Source: Xiphydria camelus
Lineage: Eukaryota; Arthropoda; Insecta; Hymenoptera; Xiphydriidae
Length of the DNA: 64,000 nucleotides
NCBI GenBank assembly: GCA_963678675.1
Contig: OY783193.1
Coordinates: 19,700,977-19,764,976 of the forward strand
Reading direction: 5' to 3'
Below, piece after piece: positions 43,501-52,228 of the stretch (its first letter is position 1; each line of letters begins with the position of its first letter). Below the pieces are notes generated by a model. It did not search any database and had not been told where the DNA came from. It worked only from the letters and a program-made list of their open reading frames with translations. A program made the position numbers and the translations under genes.

Positions 43501-46500
43501 TGAAAATCACATTTTTCAATATTGTCGAGAGTATGTTTGGAACCCAAAACCCTGTAAGAAAAAAAATATATGAAGTAAATTCCCGACCCCCCATGGGTTT
43601 CGATGGGTTTCGCTTTGTCGTTTTCTTGTGAAATGCCCCATATATACCGTATGTCCAATGGCTAGTCGAGCAGGTGCAGCGACCTGAATTTTCCTGAAAC
43701 TTGACTTCGGCAGTGTTTTAGTTAAAGGTGGCTTTGGAAGATGGCGCGCATACGAGCGAAACGTTTGAAATATCTAATTTACCGATAGGTAAAAGCGGGA
43801 GGTAGATAAATGCGGGAGATCGAAGTGTAACCTCAAAATTGTGAATGCTGGAATAATGGTGAGTAATTGTTTGAAACTATAAGACATAATAATTCGGGTT
43901 TTTTTTCGATGTTCAACTAAATAACACGACTGATACCTAATTGCAGAGAGAAGCGACTGGCAGTCGTGGAGGAAGGGACTACCGTCAACGTGATCCTCGT
44001 CAGAGTGGTCGAGCTCTGCCTCGGCGACGAAAGGTGCAATTAAAATGAAATGAAAGCCTGAGTCAAGGTGAAAATTGGAAGGCGTGGAAAGAAAACGCGG
44101 CAGAGTCGCCAACAGAAGGAGTGAGTAAAGTGCGAAAGAAAAGTGCAGTGGCGCCGAAAAACGTCGCATATAGAAGACAGTGACGAACAGCAGCAGCAGC
44201 TGGTCGACACTGCTCAACTCCGCACCAGCTCCTGAATGATATCTCGCCGATCGCGATACGCGGCAGCTCCTGTGGACAACGATTCCAGACACTCGAGTCG
44301 TAGTCGCAGCAAGGACAGCAGCAGCAGCAGCGTCGACGGCAGGGCCACCGTTGGAAAGCGAAGGCAATCCAAGACCGACTCGGATAGCTGTAAGAGAAAG
44401 ACACATCGGCGGAAACATAAAATATCGAAGCAAGACTTGCAATGAGAGTGTGGTAAGAGGAAGAAGAAAAATGACAGAGACAAGGCGACGAGACGGAGGA
44501 GGAAGTCGTCACCACGAAGGGTTCCTTAGCTGTCACTACCACCGCCAACACTGCTTCTTCCTTTTTCAGTGAGGCTCCCGTTCTTCTCCACCGTTCACAC
44601 TCCTGACGTGATGCCACTGTCGGGTGTCACAGGAATTCGGCATGATTTACGACTGGGTGTAGACGGCCTGTTCTCTGGAACTGTTCGCACGGTGCTAGTA
44701 CTGCTACCGTTTCAGGAACCCTTCGTGGTGACGACTTCCTCCTCCGTCTCGTCGCCTTGTCTCTGTCATTTTTCTTCTTCCTCTTACCACACTCTCATTG
44801 CACGTCTTGCTTCGATATTTTATGTTTCCGCCGATGTGTCTTTCTCTTACAGCTATCCGAGTCGATCTTGGATTGCCTTCGCTTTCCAACGGTGGCCCTG
44901 CCGTCGACGCTGCTGCTGCTGCTGTCCTTGCTGCGACTACGACTCGAGTGTCTGGAATCGTTGTCCACAGGAGCTGCCGCGTATCGCGATCGGCGAGATA
45001 TCATTCAGGAGCTGGTGCGGAGTTGAGCAGTGTCGACCAGCTGCTGCTGCTGTTCGTCACTGTCTTCTACATGCGACGTTTTTCGGCGCCACTGCACTTT
45101 TCTTTCGCACTTCACTCACTCCTTCTGTTGGCGACTCTGCCGCGTTTTCTTTCCACGCCTTCCAATTTTCACCTTGACTCAGGCTTTCATTTCATTTTAA
45201 TAGCACCTTTCATCGCCGAGGCAGAGCTCGACCACTCTGACGAGGATCACGTTGACGGTAGTCCCTTCCTCCACGACTGCCAGTCGCTTCTCTCTGCAAT
45301 TAGGTATCAGTCGTGTTATTTAGTTGAACATCGAAAAAAAACCCGAATTATTATGTCTTATCGTTTCAAACAATTACTCACCATTATTCCAACATTCACA
45401 ATTTTGAGGTTACACTTCGATCTCCCGCATTTATCTACCTCCCGCTTTTACCTATCGGGAAATTAGATATTTCAAACGTTTCGCTCGTATGCGCGCCATC
45501 TTCCAAAGCCACCTTTAACTAAAACACTGCCGAAGTCAAGTTTCAGGAAAATTCAGGTCGCTGCACCTGCTCGACTAGCCATTGGACATACGGTATATAT
45601 ATATATATATATAATTCTTGCTTGAGAAAGTAATTTTTCTAATTTTGTTACTAATTTTCAATAAAATAAACATTCGCTCAATACATTTTCTTGATTCCGT
45701 ATTAATATTCCATAAAAGATTCATTTCATTCAGTTATTTCCTATATCTTTCGTTCTGCGCACAATTACCCGACACGAGAGGTTTTTCGCTTTTGCATATC
45801 TCTCTCTTTGTAAAATACAATATCAGCTAATGAAAAATTGTTCAATATGAGGATACATAATGATGAAAGAATACTTGGAACTTCTATTGCCACGCTTATA
45901 TTGATTCCAACTTCAAAAATCACATCACGGGAATATATTATATGTATTTGTCTTAAGTGCGCATAATTCGCCTACTTTCCCGTACATACGTGTCATGTAT
46001 TAGGGGGTTGCGTTGAAAGCCGCTGTTTTTCTCTTGTTTTTAAAACATTATATCGTAATAAAATGTGTGAATACCTCAATCGAAGTATTTGCCTTCGGAG
46101 AAGCTATAATTTTTCCCACTTTTCTGGCAGAAATTGAATTTCGCGGCAAAAGAATTGTCTACTTTTTGAGTTAATCCACTCAACAACTCAATTTTGAACT
46201 TCTTGGTAATTATAGAAGTGTGTATCTTCCAAATCATGTTGCAATCAATCTAAATAAATGATAATCTCTCGGGTCCAGGTCTGGAGAATACGCTGGGTGC
46301 GGGAGAACTTCCCATTCAGGCTCCATCAATGTTTCTTTTACGGCTCAAGCAGCATGAGACCGAGCGTTGTCGTGAAGAAGAATCACTTTTCGGTGATTTC
46401 ATGCAATTGATGGTTGTTTTTGTATCAAGTTATCATTAAAACGCTCCAATCGTCGTTGATACCGTTCGGCAGTAATTGTTTCATTCGGTTTTAACAGTTC

Positions 46501-49500
46501 ATAATAAACGACACTTTCCATATCCCACCAAATTGAAAGCATTGTTTTGTGACCGTGGATGCTTTGTTACCGATGGATAGACTTATATTAACAAAAAATG
46601 GTAGTTTAATGATTGAATCTTAACACATTGACGGCCATGAGAAGCAAGTGTGCTTCTCAGACCATTGATATATCTGGGCCGTGAGAAACCGTGGCAATCA
46701 ACGTGTTAATGAGAAATGTCCATAATTTAAAGTGATACAAGAAGTATTAGTTGCTGCACACGACAGAAGTATTATAGTTAGAGCCATCTATAGGAAAACA
46801 GCGGCTTTCAATGCAACCTCCTAACCTAGATAGCAAAATGAGAATACATTGGGTGCAAATTGAACTCACACCGTCAGTAACGCGTGCGCTGCAATTTAAG
46901 GATAAGATGCATCGCCATTGGCATCTGCTTTTGTCCTCACGCCGTGAGTAAAACCGTAACATTGTAGTTGACGGCAACAGGGTATCACGGCGTGAGGAAT
47001 GCATAATTTCGATGTTGGTGGTAGGTTGAAGGCAAAGGGATAGCAACGTGTGAGGTAGAACGTCATGCTGTCCGATTGGCTTAAAAATGATTTATTTTAC
47101 GTAATTCTTACAGTAAGAATAATATATTTTTTATATTTATTATTACTGTAAAGTTTTACGACAGATAGTATCCACAATGAAAGCTCACTAAGCTTATACG
47201 TACATAGCATAACTAGACGAAGACGTCGAAAATAATATGATGCTCATATGGAAAATGCAGAAAATAAAGCAGTGTTAAATTATTCATCGTTGACTCTACG
47301 ATTGCCTCTGAAATGAATTCTTCAAGTTTGTTGATTATAATTTCCATTGTTTTTTCTTTTCTCTGTATTACGATGTCGTTGCTTTGCTATACGTAGTGCC
47401 TCCTGCACATCAAGTTTGAATTCCTCCTCGGTAGGAGGTTCAAAATAGGAGTTTCCCGATAATGTTTCTGAAATAATTTTTACTGCAATTACACGGCTTA
47501 CTTCTATATCAAGAAAAACAATACTTCTATTTAAGCACATTAATTAAAGTGAGAACAAAAGCATTTGATTTTAATGAACAGATCATCCGCCGGATGACGG
47601 ACGATACTCGGCCGTGCTGCGGCCCTGGCACGGCTCGGTAATGTGTGTCCCGACCTTATCACAGATAAGAAACCTAGTAGAAATGAATGTACAGTTTTAA
47701 ACAATTTTAAATATATCTTCGTAAAAATATTGAGGCTTACAATATCATTGTACAACTGTTCAGAAGCGTTTTCGAAATTCAGTAATTCATTAACAGTACG
47801 CATTGGTAGTATGTTTGGTTTTTGCGGGTTCTTCTTACGACGTTTTATATCATTCGAGAGTTGCCTCAAATGATCCATAATATCGGTGACCATTTCTTCC
47901 TGTCGATCTTGCATTGATCTGTAAAAAGAAAATATATTTCCATACACTTACTGGAAAGAAATTACTGGAATGTAATCAAAATGAAAAAAACTACTTTACC
48001 GGTTCTGTAATAAGGTTCTGACCCTGAAAATAATTTTTGACGAGCGAGATTACTTTGCAGCAAAGTTACCTATGCAACTTAGTTATTTTGTGAAATACGC
48101 AAATTTGGCTCTGAAAATAATATGCTATAACAGGTTTTTATGGCAATATTACTTTATTTGCGACTTGGTCCAAAAATTTTCCCTTTTCACGATATAAAAA
48201 AATGACGTAGGTAGCTTGTTTCCCCTGACTTGTTTACTCTGAGCACTTTTTATCGCAAGTCTACGAACAAATACTTATTCCTTTTTGCCTGGTGCAGTAT
48301 TTTGTAGTCACATACAGCCGAAAAAGTCATCAAATTTGTGAAACGCGTTTCTAACCTCTGCTCAACTCTGGCTTCCATCAATCAGCCGAAACGGACTAGG
48401 GGGCCGTTCTCGAGTCACTCGCAAAGTTACGTATACGCATTTTAGCGAATAGACCAATCAGGATCGCGTATTCCGTTGTGGTGGGGATCCTGATTGGTCT
48501 ATTCGCTAAAATGCGTATACGCAACTTTGCGAGTGACTCGAGAAAGGGGCCTCTGATCGATATCGATCCATATGCGCAGTGGCGGCAATTTTAAATTGGG
48601 TACATGTTAACGGTCCTTTTATATTACGGAACTCAATAAACCAAATTTCTGGTTATTTGTTACTGTACTCATCATCATTTCTAAATATTCTTGTATAGTT
48701 ATTATCAATGCAAGTACCATAAACTGACGATATTTAAATACTTTAGGGCAATTTCGTTCGCATATCTGCTATTATGTATTAGATAAAAGACGTTATTTTT
48801 ATATAAGGTTTCACAGATGAGGTAAAAATATAATAATGGCGGCAAAGTGTAGATTACACTGGTGACGTAAATATAATTTCTATGAACGGTCAGTTAAAGA
48901 TAACAAATTATACATTCCTCACGTCGTGATACCCTGTTGCCGTCAACTATAACGCTGTTTTTCCTCACGACGCACATGAGGATAAAACAAAAGGTAAATG
49001 TGCTCTCACTTTGCTATCTGGACGGAAGTTACCGCGTGATCACAAATTGCTGTTAATGTGTGATATCATTTTTTACTCACATTGTCGTCACTCTAATATA
49101 TGAGGACAACTGACAAGCAAAGAGAAATCTTGTTGTGCTGACAAATTTTTTCTATTCTTTGCTCCTCACGCTTGGTTATCTGGGTAATATATGTCTTTAA
49201 ATATGTATGTGAATTTAATCGAACCATTTATAATTTACTATCGTGAATATTATTTTCTAACTGACATTGGCGCTCTTTCAAAAAGCTTCACTGTTTTTGA
49301 TGATATAGTTTTTAGAGTTGTACTAAAACAAAACTCGTAATAATCAAAGGATATATGTACAATAATATGGAATTATATTTTATTACTTAATAGACTCCTC
49401 GTACGTATTGCGCCGCCAATTGCGAAGACCTGTCCGAAGTTATTGAACACGTCAAGAAGCTGCATCCAAACGTGCCACTGGGAGCGACGGGGATCTCAAT

Positions 49501-50668
49501 GGGAGGGTGAATACGAAATTTTGATTAAAATATGATGCAGTAGAACTCCAAGCTATTCACAGTTGCCGAAGACTACGATTCGTTTTTTAAAACTAGTTCA
49601 CTATATATTTTTAAAAAATACTATCTTAACATTTTTTCCATTAGGTATGTATTTTGTAATTAAAACATTTCTTATAGGCAGTCTTTTATTCGTTCAAAAC
49701 ATGTAATCATCACAAATTTTGGAATTGCGAAAATTTAATAGATGTCAGTTTGACGTATTCTATCGTACATCATACTGGCCGGACTAACGTTTGTATCAAG
49801 CCAGACTAACACATTAATTGTTTATTTTTACAGACTGATCTTGGGAAATTATCTGGCTCAGCAAGGACCGAGTGCAACGAGCAAACTGAAAGCGGCTCTC
49901 GTTATCTCGGTGCCTTGGAATGTATTCGAAGGTACAAAGAGCATCGAGAAGCCGTTCCTAAATCTGATGCTGAATAAGCATCTTGCTGAGAATCTCTGCC
50001 GTACCGTGATGCACTTTCACACCACCACGGAAACGGGATTCTTTGATCTGGATATGGATCACGTTCTAAAGGCAAGTTCCGATTCTTTCATATAGAAGAA
50101 AAGTAAGATCGATTGGCAACTCTCGCTCGATTTTTCGGGTTTGCAACTCCGTTTGTTATTTATAGAGCAAAACTGTGCGGGAATTTGACGCGAGTTTCAC
50201 CGTAAAGCAATTTGGGTACAAGGACGTTGAAGAGTATTACTCTTACGTCACTCTACACGACAAACTGCACCTGATCGAGGTCCCGTTGCTCTGTCTCAGT
50301 GCTGCTGACGATCCGTTCCAACCACTACAAGGTGAGTAATTTTCTTTTGAAGTCCCCGAAAATTGTTCAAGTAATTTTATGGTTCTAACTTTCTGTTCTA
50401 TCGATATTGAAATACGTACGGGGAATTATTAGATTTTATAATTGAAATATTTTTAAAGTATACTAAAATCTCGTTCCTTTTAGCGATTCCGATCGAAGAA
50501 GTAAATAAGACGAAGCACGTGGCGATCGTAGTGACGTCACGAGGAGGTCATATCGGTTTTCTGGAAGGAATCTGGCCCGTCAAGGAAGAGCAGTATATGG
50601 GGAAACTATTTTCCCAGTATTTCTCCGCTACATTCACCTCGGGTGATGATCAGCAGTCTCTATCGTAG
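33864..50668 (+). CDS. Abhd3: ABHD3/ABHD1-type alpha/beta-hydrolase (phospholipase), 5' exon missing
   Basis: Six exons join in phase to give about 360 residues: 33864-34033, 35569-35779, 49394-49506, 49834-50071, 50166-50331 and 50484-50668 (stop TAG). Family landmarks run in order: KFWPTLWCFESRAQTVFASL, DGGEVALDW, LPGLTGASQAEYI (oxyanion region), FNNRGLGG, TPRTYCAAN, GISMGG (nucleophile Ser in GxSxG), DMDHV, SAADDP (acidic Asp) and GGHIGFLEGIWP (catalytic His). ABHD1/ABHD3 enzymes are ER-type single-pass membrane hydrolases; vertebrate ABHD3 cleaves oxidised and medium-chain phosphatidylcholines. The length is about 50 residues short of the usual 400-410 because the N-terminal anchor exon is upstream or unseen. 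All catalytic residues are present and no stops interrupt it, so it looks functional. ABHD1 versus ABHD3 cannot be separated here. Confidence 0.92.
34034..35568. other. ABHD3-like intron, 1535 bp
   Basis: Holds an imperfect palindrome of about 150 bp (34060-34210; ATTCACCAGAAAAGC and complement) and, at 34515-34790, a run of AGATCTA-like words repeated at irregular spacing. Otherwise AT-rich. Confidence 0.6.
35569..35779 (+). CDS. Abhd3: ABHD3-like exon with oxyanion-hole motif
   Basis: Acceptor ACCATAG; the first base completes the Arg codon from the previous exon. Reads EILSLSDGGEVALDWAEH, VVILPGLTGAS, RCVIFNNRGLGG and ends LK at donor GTATAC. Contains beta strands 1-3 of the hydrolase fold. 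Opposite-strand frames here are shadows. Confidence 0.9.
35780..36740. other. Start of the 13.6-kb ABHD3-like intron, AT-rich
   Basis: Very AT-rich. The only feature is a tRNA-like segment at 36041-36115. The intron continues to 49393 and holds all elements listed from 36746 to 49190. Confidence 0.6.
36041..36115 (-). repeat. tRNA-derived (SINE-like) segment
   Basis: On the minus strand TGGTAGTGTATTGC (A-box like) is followed about 45 bp later by GGTTCAATTC (B-box consensus GGTTCGANTCC), with the order and spacing of a tRNA pol III promoter, and then by GCCGAAACTTTTTCG. Stems do not fold into a clean cloverleaf, so a functional tRNA is unlikely. A tRNA-headed SINE or tRNA pseudogene fits better. 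Confidence 0.5.
36746..37475. mobile_element. 730-bp foldback (P1a), CAGGGTGTTTG ends
   Basis: CAGGGTGTTTGAAAATTCAG at 36746 and its complement ending at 37475, with further symmetry through GCTCGGAGG and AAATCGATTATTTT. TA precedes the left end. An inverted second copy is at 40622-41278. No coding capacity. Confidence 0.8.
38476..38680 (+). repeat. Copia 5' LTR
   Basis: 205 bp, TGTTGGAATAATGAAC to CATTTCCATTA. Its last about 90 bp are repeated at 40272-40362. An AATAAA word at 38590 could be the polyadenylation signal. Confidence 0.75.
38794..40346 (+). pseudogene. Copia gag-pol remnant (gag, zinc knuckle, protease, integrase)
   Basis: The gag start is ITPFNGSKYSSWKHRI; a frame shift near 38885, a stop near 38937 and a shift near 39200 follow. 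Next come the zinc knuckle CHQCGRKGHKKINC, the aspartic protease site FLLDSGASDHLIN, then a deletion that removes the pre-integrase zinc domain. Integrase resumes with CGPITPS, FIDEFTHYGV (Asp), LYCDNGREYL (Asp) and, after a stop near 39971, NGVAECMNRT (Glu region). Sequence ends at VFGSTVYVHNK, where reverse transcriptase should follow. Non-functional. Confidence 0.85.
40515..40562 (+). repeat. (TA)n microsatellite
   Basis: About 24 TA units between the right end of foldback P2 and a 45-bp fragment of the P1 right end (40563-40609). Length likely unstable. Confidence 0.9.
40622..41278. mobile_element. Foldback P1b, inverted partner of 36746-37475
   Basis: Reverse-complement of P1a over most of its length (GTTCATCGGCGATTATCTC, GCAGTGGCTTGCA, GCTCGGAGGGGGTGTATT), ending ACACCCTG before TATA. 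The outer left end is replaced by a P1 end fragment plus TA repeats. Confidence 0.8.
41285..42279. mobile_element. 995-bp foldback (P3), CAGGGTCTTC ends
   Basis: CAGGGTCTTCAAAAAGTCCC and complement, TA on both sides. Arms contain TGACCTTGACC and TCAAGGTCATATCAAGGTCA, then a shared module (AAGATGGCGGATCCAATATG) also found in 19375-20310. Non-coding. Confidence 0.85.
42290..43640. mobile_element. 1.35-kb foldback (P4) with captured coding fragment
   Basis: TGGGGCATTTCACAAGAAAA and complement at the ends, flanked by TATA. Arms of about 650 bp. Each arm has an inverted copy of a protein-coding-like segment (42738-43010 minus; about 43020-43225 plus). The element itself has no transposase. Confidence 0.85.
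42738..43010 (-). pseudogene. Captured fragment of an uncharacterised insect protein
   Basis: The minus frame reads MIYFSDGAPQQLKHFLNF, then DFGVAAEWHFFATAHGKG and DGIGGTVKRLAARASLQ. The SDGA ... AEWHFFAT-HGKG ... DGIGGTVKRLA blocks are those of an uncharacterised protein family common in arthropods, function unknown; I name it only by motif. The fragment lacks both ends. The other palindrome arm (43020-43225, plus strand) carries the same blocks with a frame break around AEWHF. Confidence 0.6.
44236..44445 (+). CDS. SR-rich captured open frame, left arm
   Basis: 69 codons: MISRRSRYAAAPVDNDSRHS, SRSRSKDSSSSSVDG, then a basic KRKTHRRKHKISKQ. The Arg/Ser and Lys/Arg composition resembles nuclear or splicing-factor-like low-complexity regions, but no domain is recognised. 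The frame is preceded by about 250 bp of GC-rich leader. Probably captured host sequence; whether it is expressed is unknown. Confidence 0.35.
   Translation: MISRRSRYAAAPVDNDSRHSSRSRSKDSSSSSVDGRATVGKRRQSKTDSDSCKRKTHRRKHKISKQDLQ
44795..45004 (-). CDS. SR-rich captured open frame, right-arm mirror copy
   Basis: Inverted duplicate of 44236-44445 with two amino-acid differences (T to I in the KTDSD segment and L to V near the end). Keeping the frame in both arms follows from the palindrome and is not independent evidence of selection. Confidence 0.35.
   Translation of the reverse strand: MISRRSRYAAAPVDNDSRHSSRSRSKDSSSSSVDGRATVGKRRQSKIDSDSCKRKTHRRKHKISKQDVQ
45594..46002. other. (TA)n then AT-rich DNA
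   Basis: TA repeats at 45594-45613 mark the P5 target. The rest shows nothing recognisable. Confidence 0.5.
46003..46821 (-). mobile_element. Mariner element remnant, 819 bp, TA target
   Basis: GGGGGTTGCGTTGAAAGC at the left and its complement at the right (one or two mismatches), TA outside both ends (46001-46002, 46822-46823). It encloses the C-terminal half of a mariner transposase. A different family from 30046-30986 by TIR sequence. Confidence 0.8.
46070..46562 (-). pseudogene. Mariner transposase, C-terminal half, with stops
   Basis: Minus strand: IHGHKTMLSIWWDMESVVYY, then ITAERYQRRLERF, VILLHDNARSHAA (second catalytic Asp), LPHPAYSPDLDPRDYHLF (third Asp), then after a small shift EDTHFYNYQEV and FLPEKW near the C-terminus. 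In-frame stops occur before NHRKV and after SHAA. The N-terminal DNA-binding half and the first Asp are missing. Non-functional. Confidence 0.85.
47322..47947 (-). pseudogene. DUF4806-like protein remnant
   Basis: The upstream frame has MQDRQEEMVTDIMDHLRQL, a Lys-rich KRRKKNPQKPN and LPMRTVNELLNFENASEQL, which fits the start of a DUF4806 domain (LPxxTxxELxxFE). The downstream frame has SYFEPPTEEEFKLDVQEALR then IAKQRHRNTEKRK, which fits its end. The domain core between them is lost or replaced. DUF4806 proteins are numerous and repeat-associated in insects; function unknown. Confidence 0.45.
48404..48553. mobile_element. 150-bp palindromic MITE
   Basis: GGGGCCGTTCTCGAGTCACTC at its left (read from 48410) and complement at its right enclose GGATCCTGATTGGTC hairpin arms. 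Same general GGGGCC-terminus style as 7511-7657. No coding capacity. Confidence 0.8.
49394..49506 (+). CDS. Abhd3: ABHD3-like exon with catalytic nucleophile
   Basis: Acceptor TTAATAG, phase 0 start TPRTYCAANCEDLSEV, ending GISMGG across the junction at donor GTGAAT. Ser of GISMGG is the expected nucleophile. Separated from the previous exon by 13,614 bp. Confidence 0.9.
49834..50071 (+). CDS. Abhd3: ABHD3-like exon, cap-domain region
   Basis: Acceptor TTTTTACAG; one base completes Gly, then LILGNYLAQQGPSATSK, AALVISVPWNVFEG, DLDMDHVLK. The donor reads AAG followed by GCAAGT, the standard context of a GC-AG intron. Confidence 0.92.
50166..50331 (+). CDS. Abhd3: ABHD3-like exon with catalytic Asp
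   Basis: Acceptor TTTATAG after a 94-bp intron. Reads SKTVREFDASFTVKQFGY, EYYSYVT, VPLLCLSAADDPFQPLQ; the Asp in the ADDP block is the expected acidic residue. Donor GTGAGT. Confidence 0.92.
50484..50668 (+). CDS. Abhd3: ABHD3-like terminal exon with catalytic His
   Basis: Acceptor CTTTTAG. Reads AIPIEEVNKTKHVAIVVTS, GGHIGFLEGIWP (catalytic His) and ends after a short acidic and polar tail at TAG. An ATTAAA word lies 17 bp after the stop; no AATAAA was seen in the next 900 bp. Confidence 0.92.
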
Positions 50669-51670
50669 CGATCGGCATAGATAGATTAAATTTTCTAGTA
50701 ACAATCGTCCTACAGGATATTCCTTTACGTTCTTTGGTCTTAGAGAATCACCATTCGAGCAAAAATCACCGAGTTCTGTTACCAACTCCCGCAAGAACCT
50801 TTAAAGACGTTTCGTATAGCTTTTTCATTTTGACTATAATTTTCAGTAGTTGCACTAAACAATACGAAGAGTAATTATGATTTGTAAAAGCTGACGACGA
50901 AATTGCGAGTTAGGGAGATGGCAGAAACAGTTGATAAAGCTTGTCCCGTATAGCTGACCTCTTGGAAGATTATAATGCGATTACCCTCTCTATGGCTATT
51001 TAGGGACTTTCAGAGTGCCTTAAGGATCATTCAAGGACCTCGAATGACTTTAAAGGTGATTCTTATCGGAATTTAAAACAGGGTCTAAGACATTTTCCGC
51101 AGGAGGGTGAAAGCGTATACTTTACAAAGTTTCGTTCAAAGATGTGTCTGAATGTTCTCTTGTCTTGATTTTATCGGTCAGCCTCGCGAAACTGTAAAGA
51201 GCCTTTCTCTATACGTTGGCATTGATCGTTACGGAGTTTTTCCATAACTTTTCCACGTATAAACTGACGTCCTGTATGGGACATATCAATAGACGGTGAA
51301 TTATGGGTACTGTGCTTGATTCCTGAAACTATGAGCAACTATTTTTTCATCTTCGCAATCTAGTTTCATGATAACAACGAGTCTGTAGTTAGTCTAATAG
51401 TGGTTCATTCAATCATCGATTTTCGCTAATGGGAATTCTCAGGGAGGACTAAACAGGGAATATTGCAGCTTAGTTCACCCGGTGAATTGGAATGAGCAAC
51501 GACCGTCCATTGTTAACCAAATTAAACTAGACACGGATTATACGCAATGAATAGGTACGTGATACCCATACCTAATGAACTCGTACAGTGTATCTGGAAT
51601 AATCAACTACCTACTTTTACAATGATCGACGAGTCATGCGGAAATTACGTTACGAATGCTGACTTTTCTT
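50669..51670. other. 3' flank of the ABHD3-like gene
   Basis: Probably includes the 3' untranslated region. No second gene, repeat pair or RNA gene recognised. Confidence 0.45.
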
Positions 51671-52228
51671 TTAACCCTTAACTGGTGAGGTGCGGTCTCA
51701 CAGCCGGCGCATGGGATAAAGATGTGATTTACTGGTATAATTCGTTGCTGTTTTTGCTTGCGATTGCCGAACTTTTTGTTCTTCAATTTCTGATTCAGAA
51801 ATATGGTGATCTGTCATGTAGGGGAGCGGGAGGCAGTTGTGGACATTTTCTGATTTTATGTAATTTGCTGCAAGATTATATATTAATTTAAGTGTCCTAC
51901 TTGGTAACCAAAATAGTAGACCCTATGTCACTTTGAATCTATAATTGTAATTAGAGAATATTATCCTTTTGCTTTGAAATATTAATATATATGCTGATAT
52001 GTTAGTTGTCCAAAAGTGCCCCGCTGTGGGGCACTTTTGGACAAAATCATATTCTAATAGGGGCACAAGTGGACGCATTGAACTCCTGTCAAATAATTGG
52101 ATTTTTGACATATGTAGACCACTAAATTCAACTAAAATATAATTTGTTTATTTAAAGTACAAATATGCTTGTAACATAACTTTTTTATATAAAACCAGCA
52201 GGTAGGAAAATATAATATTTAAACTTAT

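Larger units (their letters stand above)
43647..45593. mobile_element. 1.95-kb foldback (P5), CCGTATGTC family, with captured exon-like cargo
   Basis: CCGTATGTCCAATGGCTAG and complement at the ends, TA outside. Arms of about 880 bp (43647-44525 and 44716-45593) with a 190-bp centre. The subterminal part (CGGGAGATCGAAG, AATAATGGTGAGTAATTG) matches the compact members at 24558 and 61434. The inner about 600 bp of each arm is GC-rich, exon-like sequence absent from those members. Confidence 0.85.
46825..49021. mobile_element. Inverted-repeat element carrying a DUF4806-type gene remnant
   Basis: AGATAGCAAAATGAGAATAC at the left is answered by GTGCTCTCACTTTGCTATCT at about 49001-49020, and inner blocks (CCTCACGCCGTGAG, GACGGCAACAGGGTATCAC) recur inverted at 48918-48990. 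The middle holds minus-strand coding remnants (47322-47947) and a nested MITE (48404-48553). A second TATCTGG-like end near 49187 leaves the right boundary uncertain. Confidence 0.6.

Noticed and set aside
43774..45466. Long frames of 184-222 codons in both palindrome arms
   Set aside because: They are other-frame or antisense readings of the GC-rich captured core and mirror each other because of the palindrome. Composition (Leu/Ser/Arg runs) looks like out-of-frame reading.
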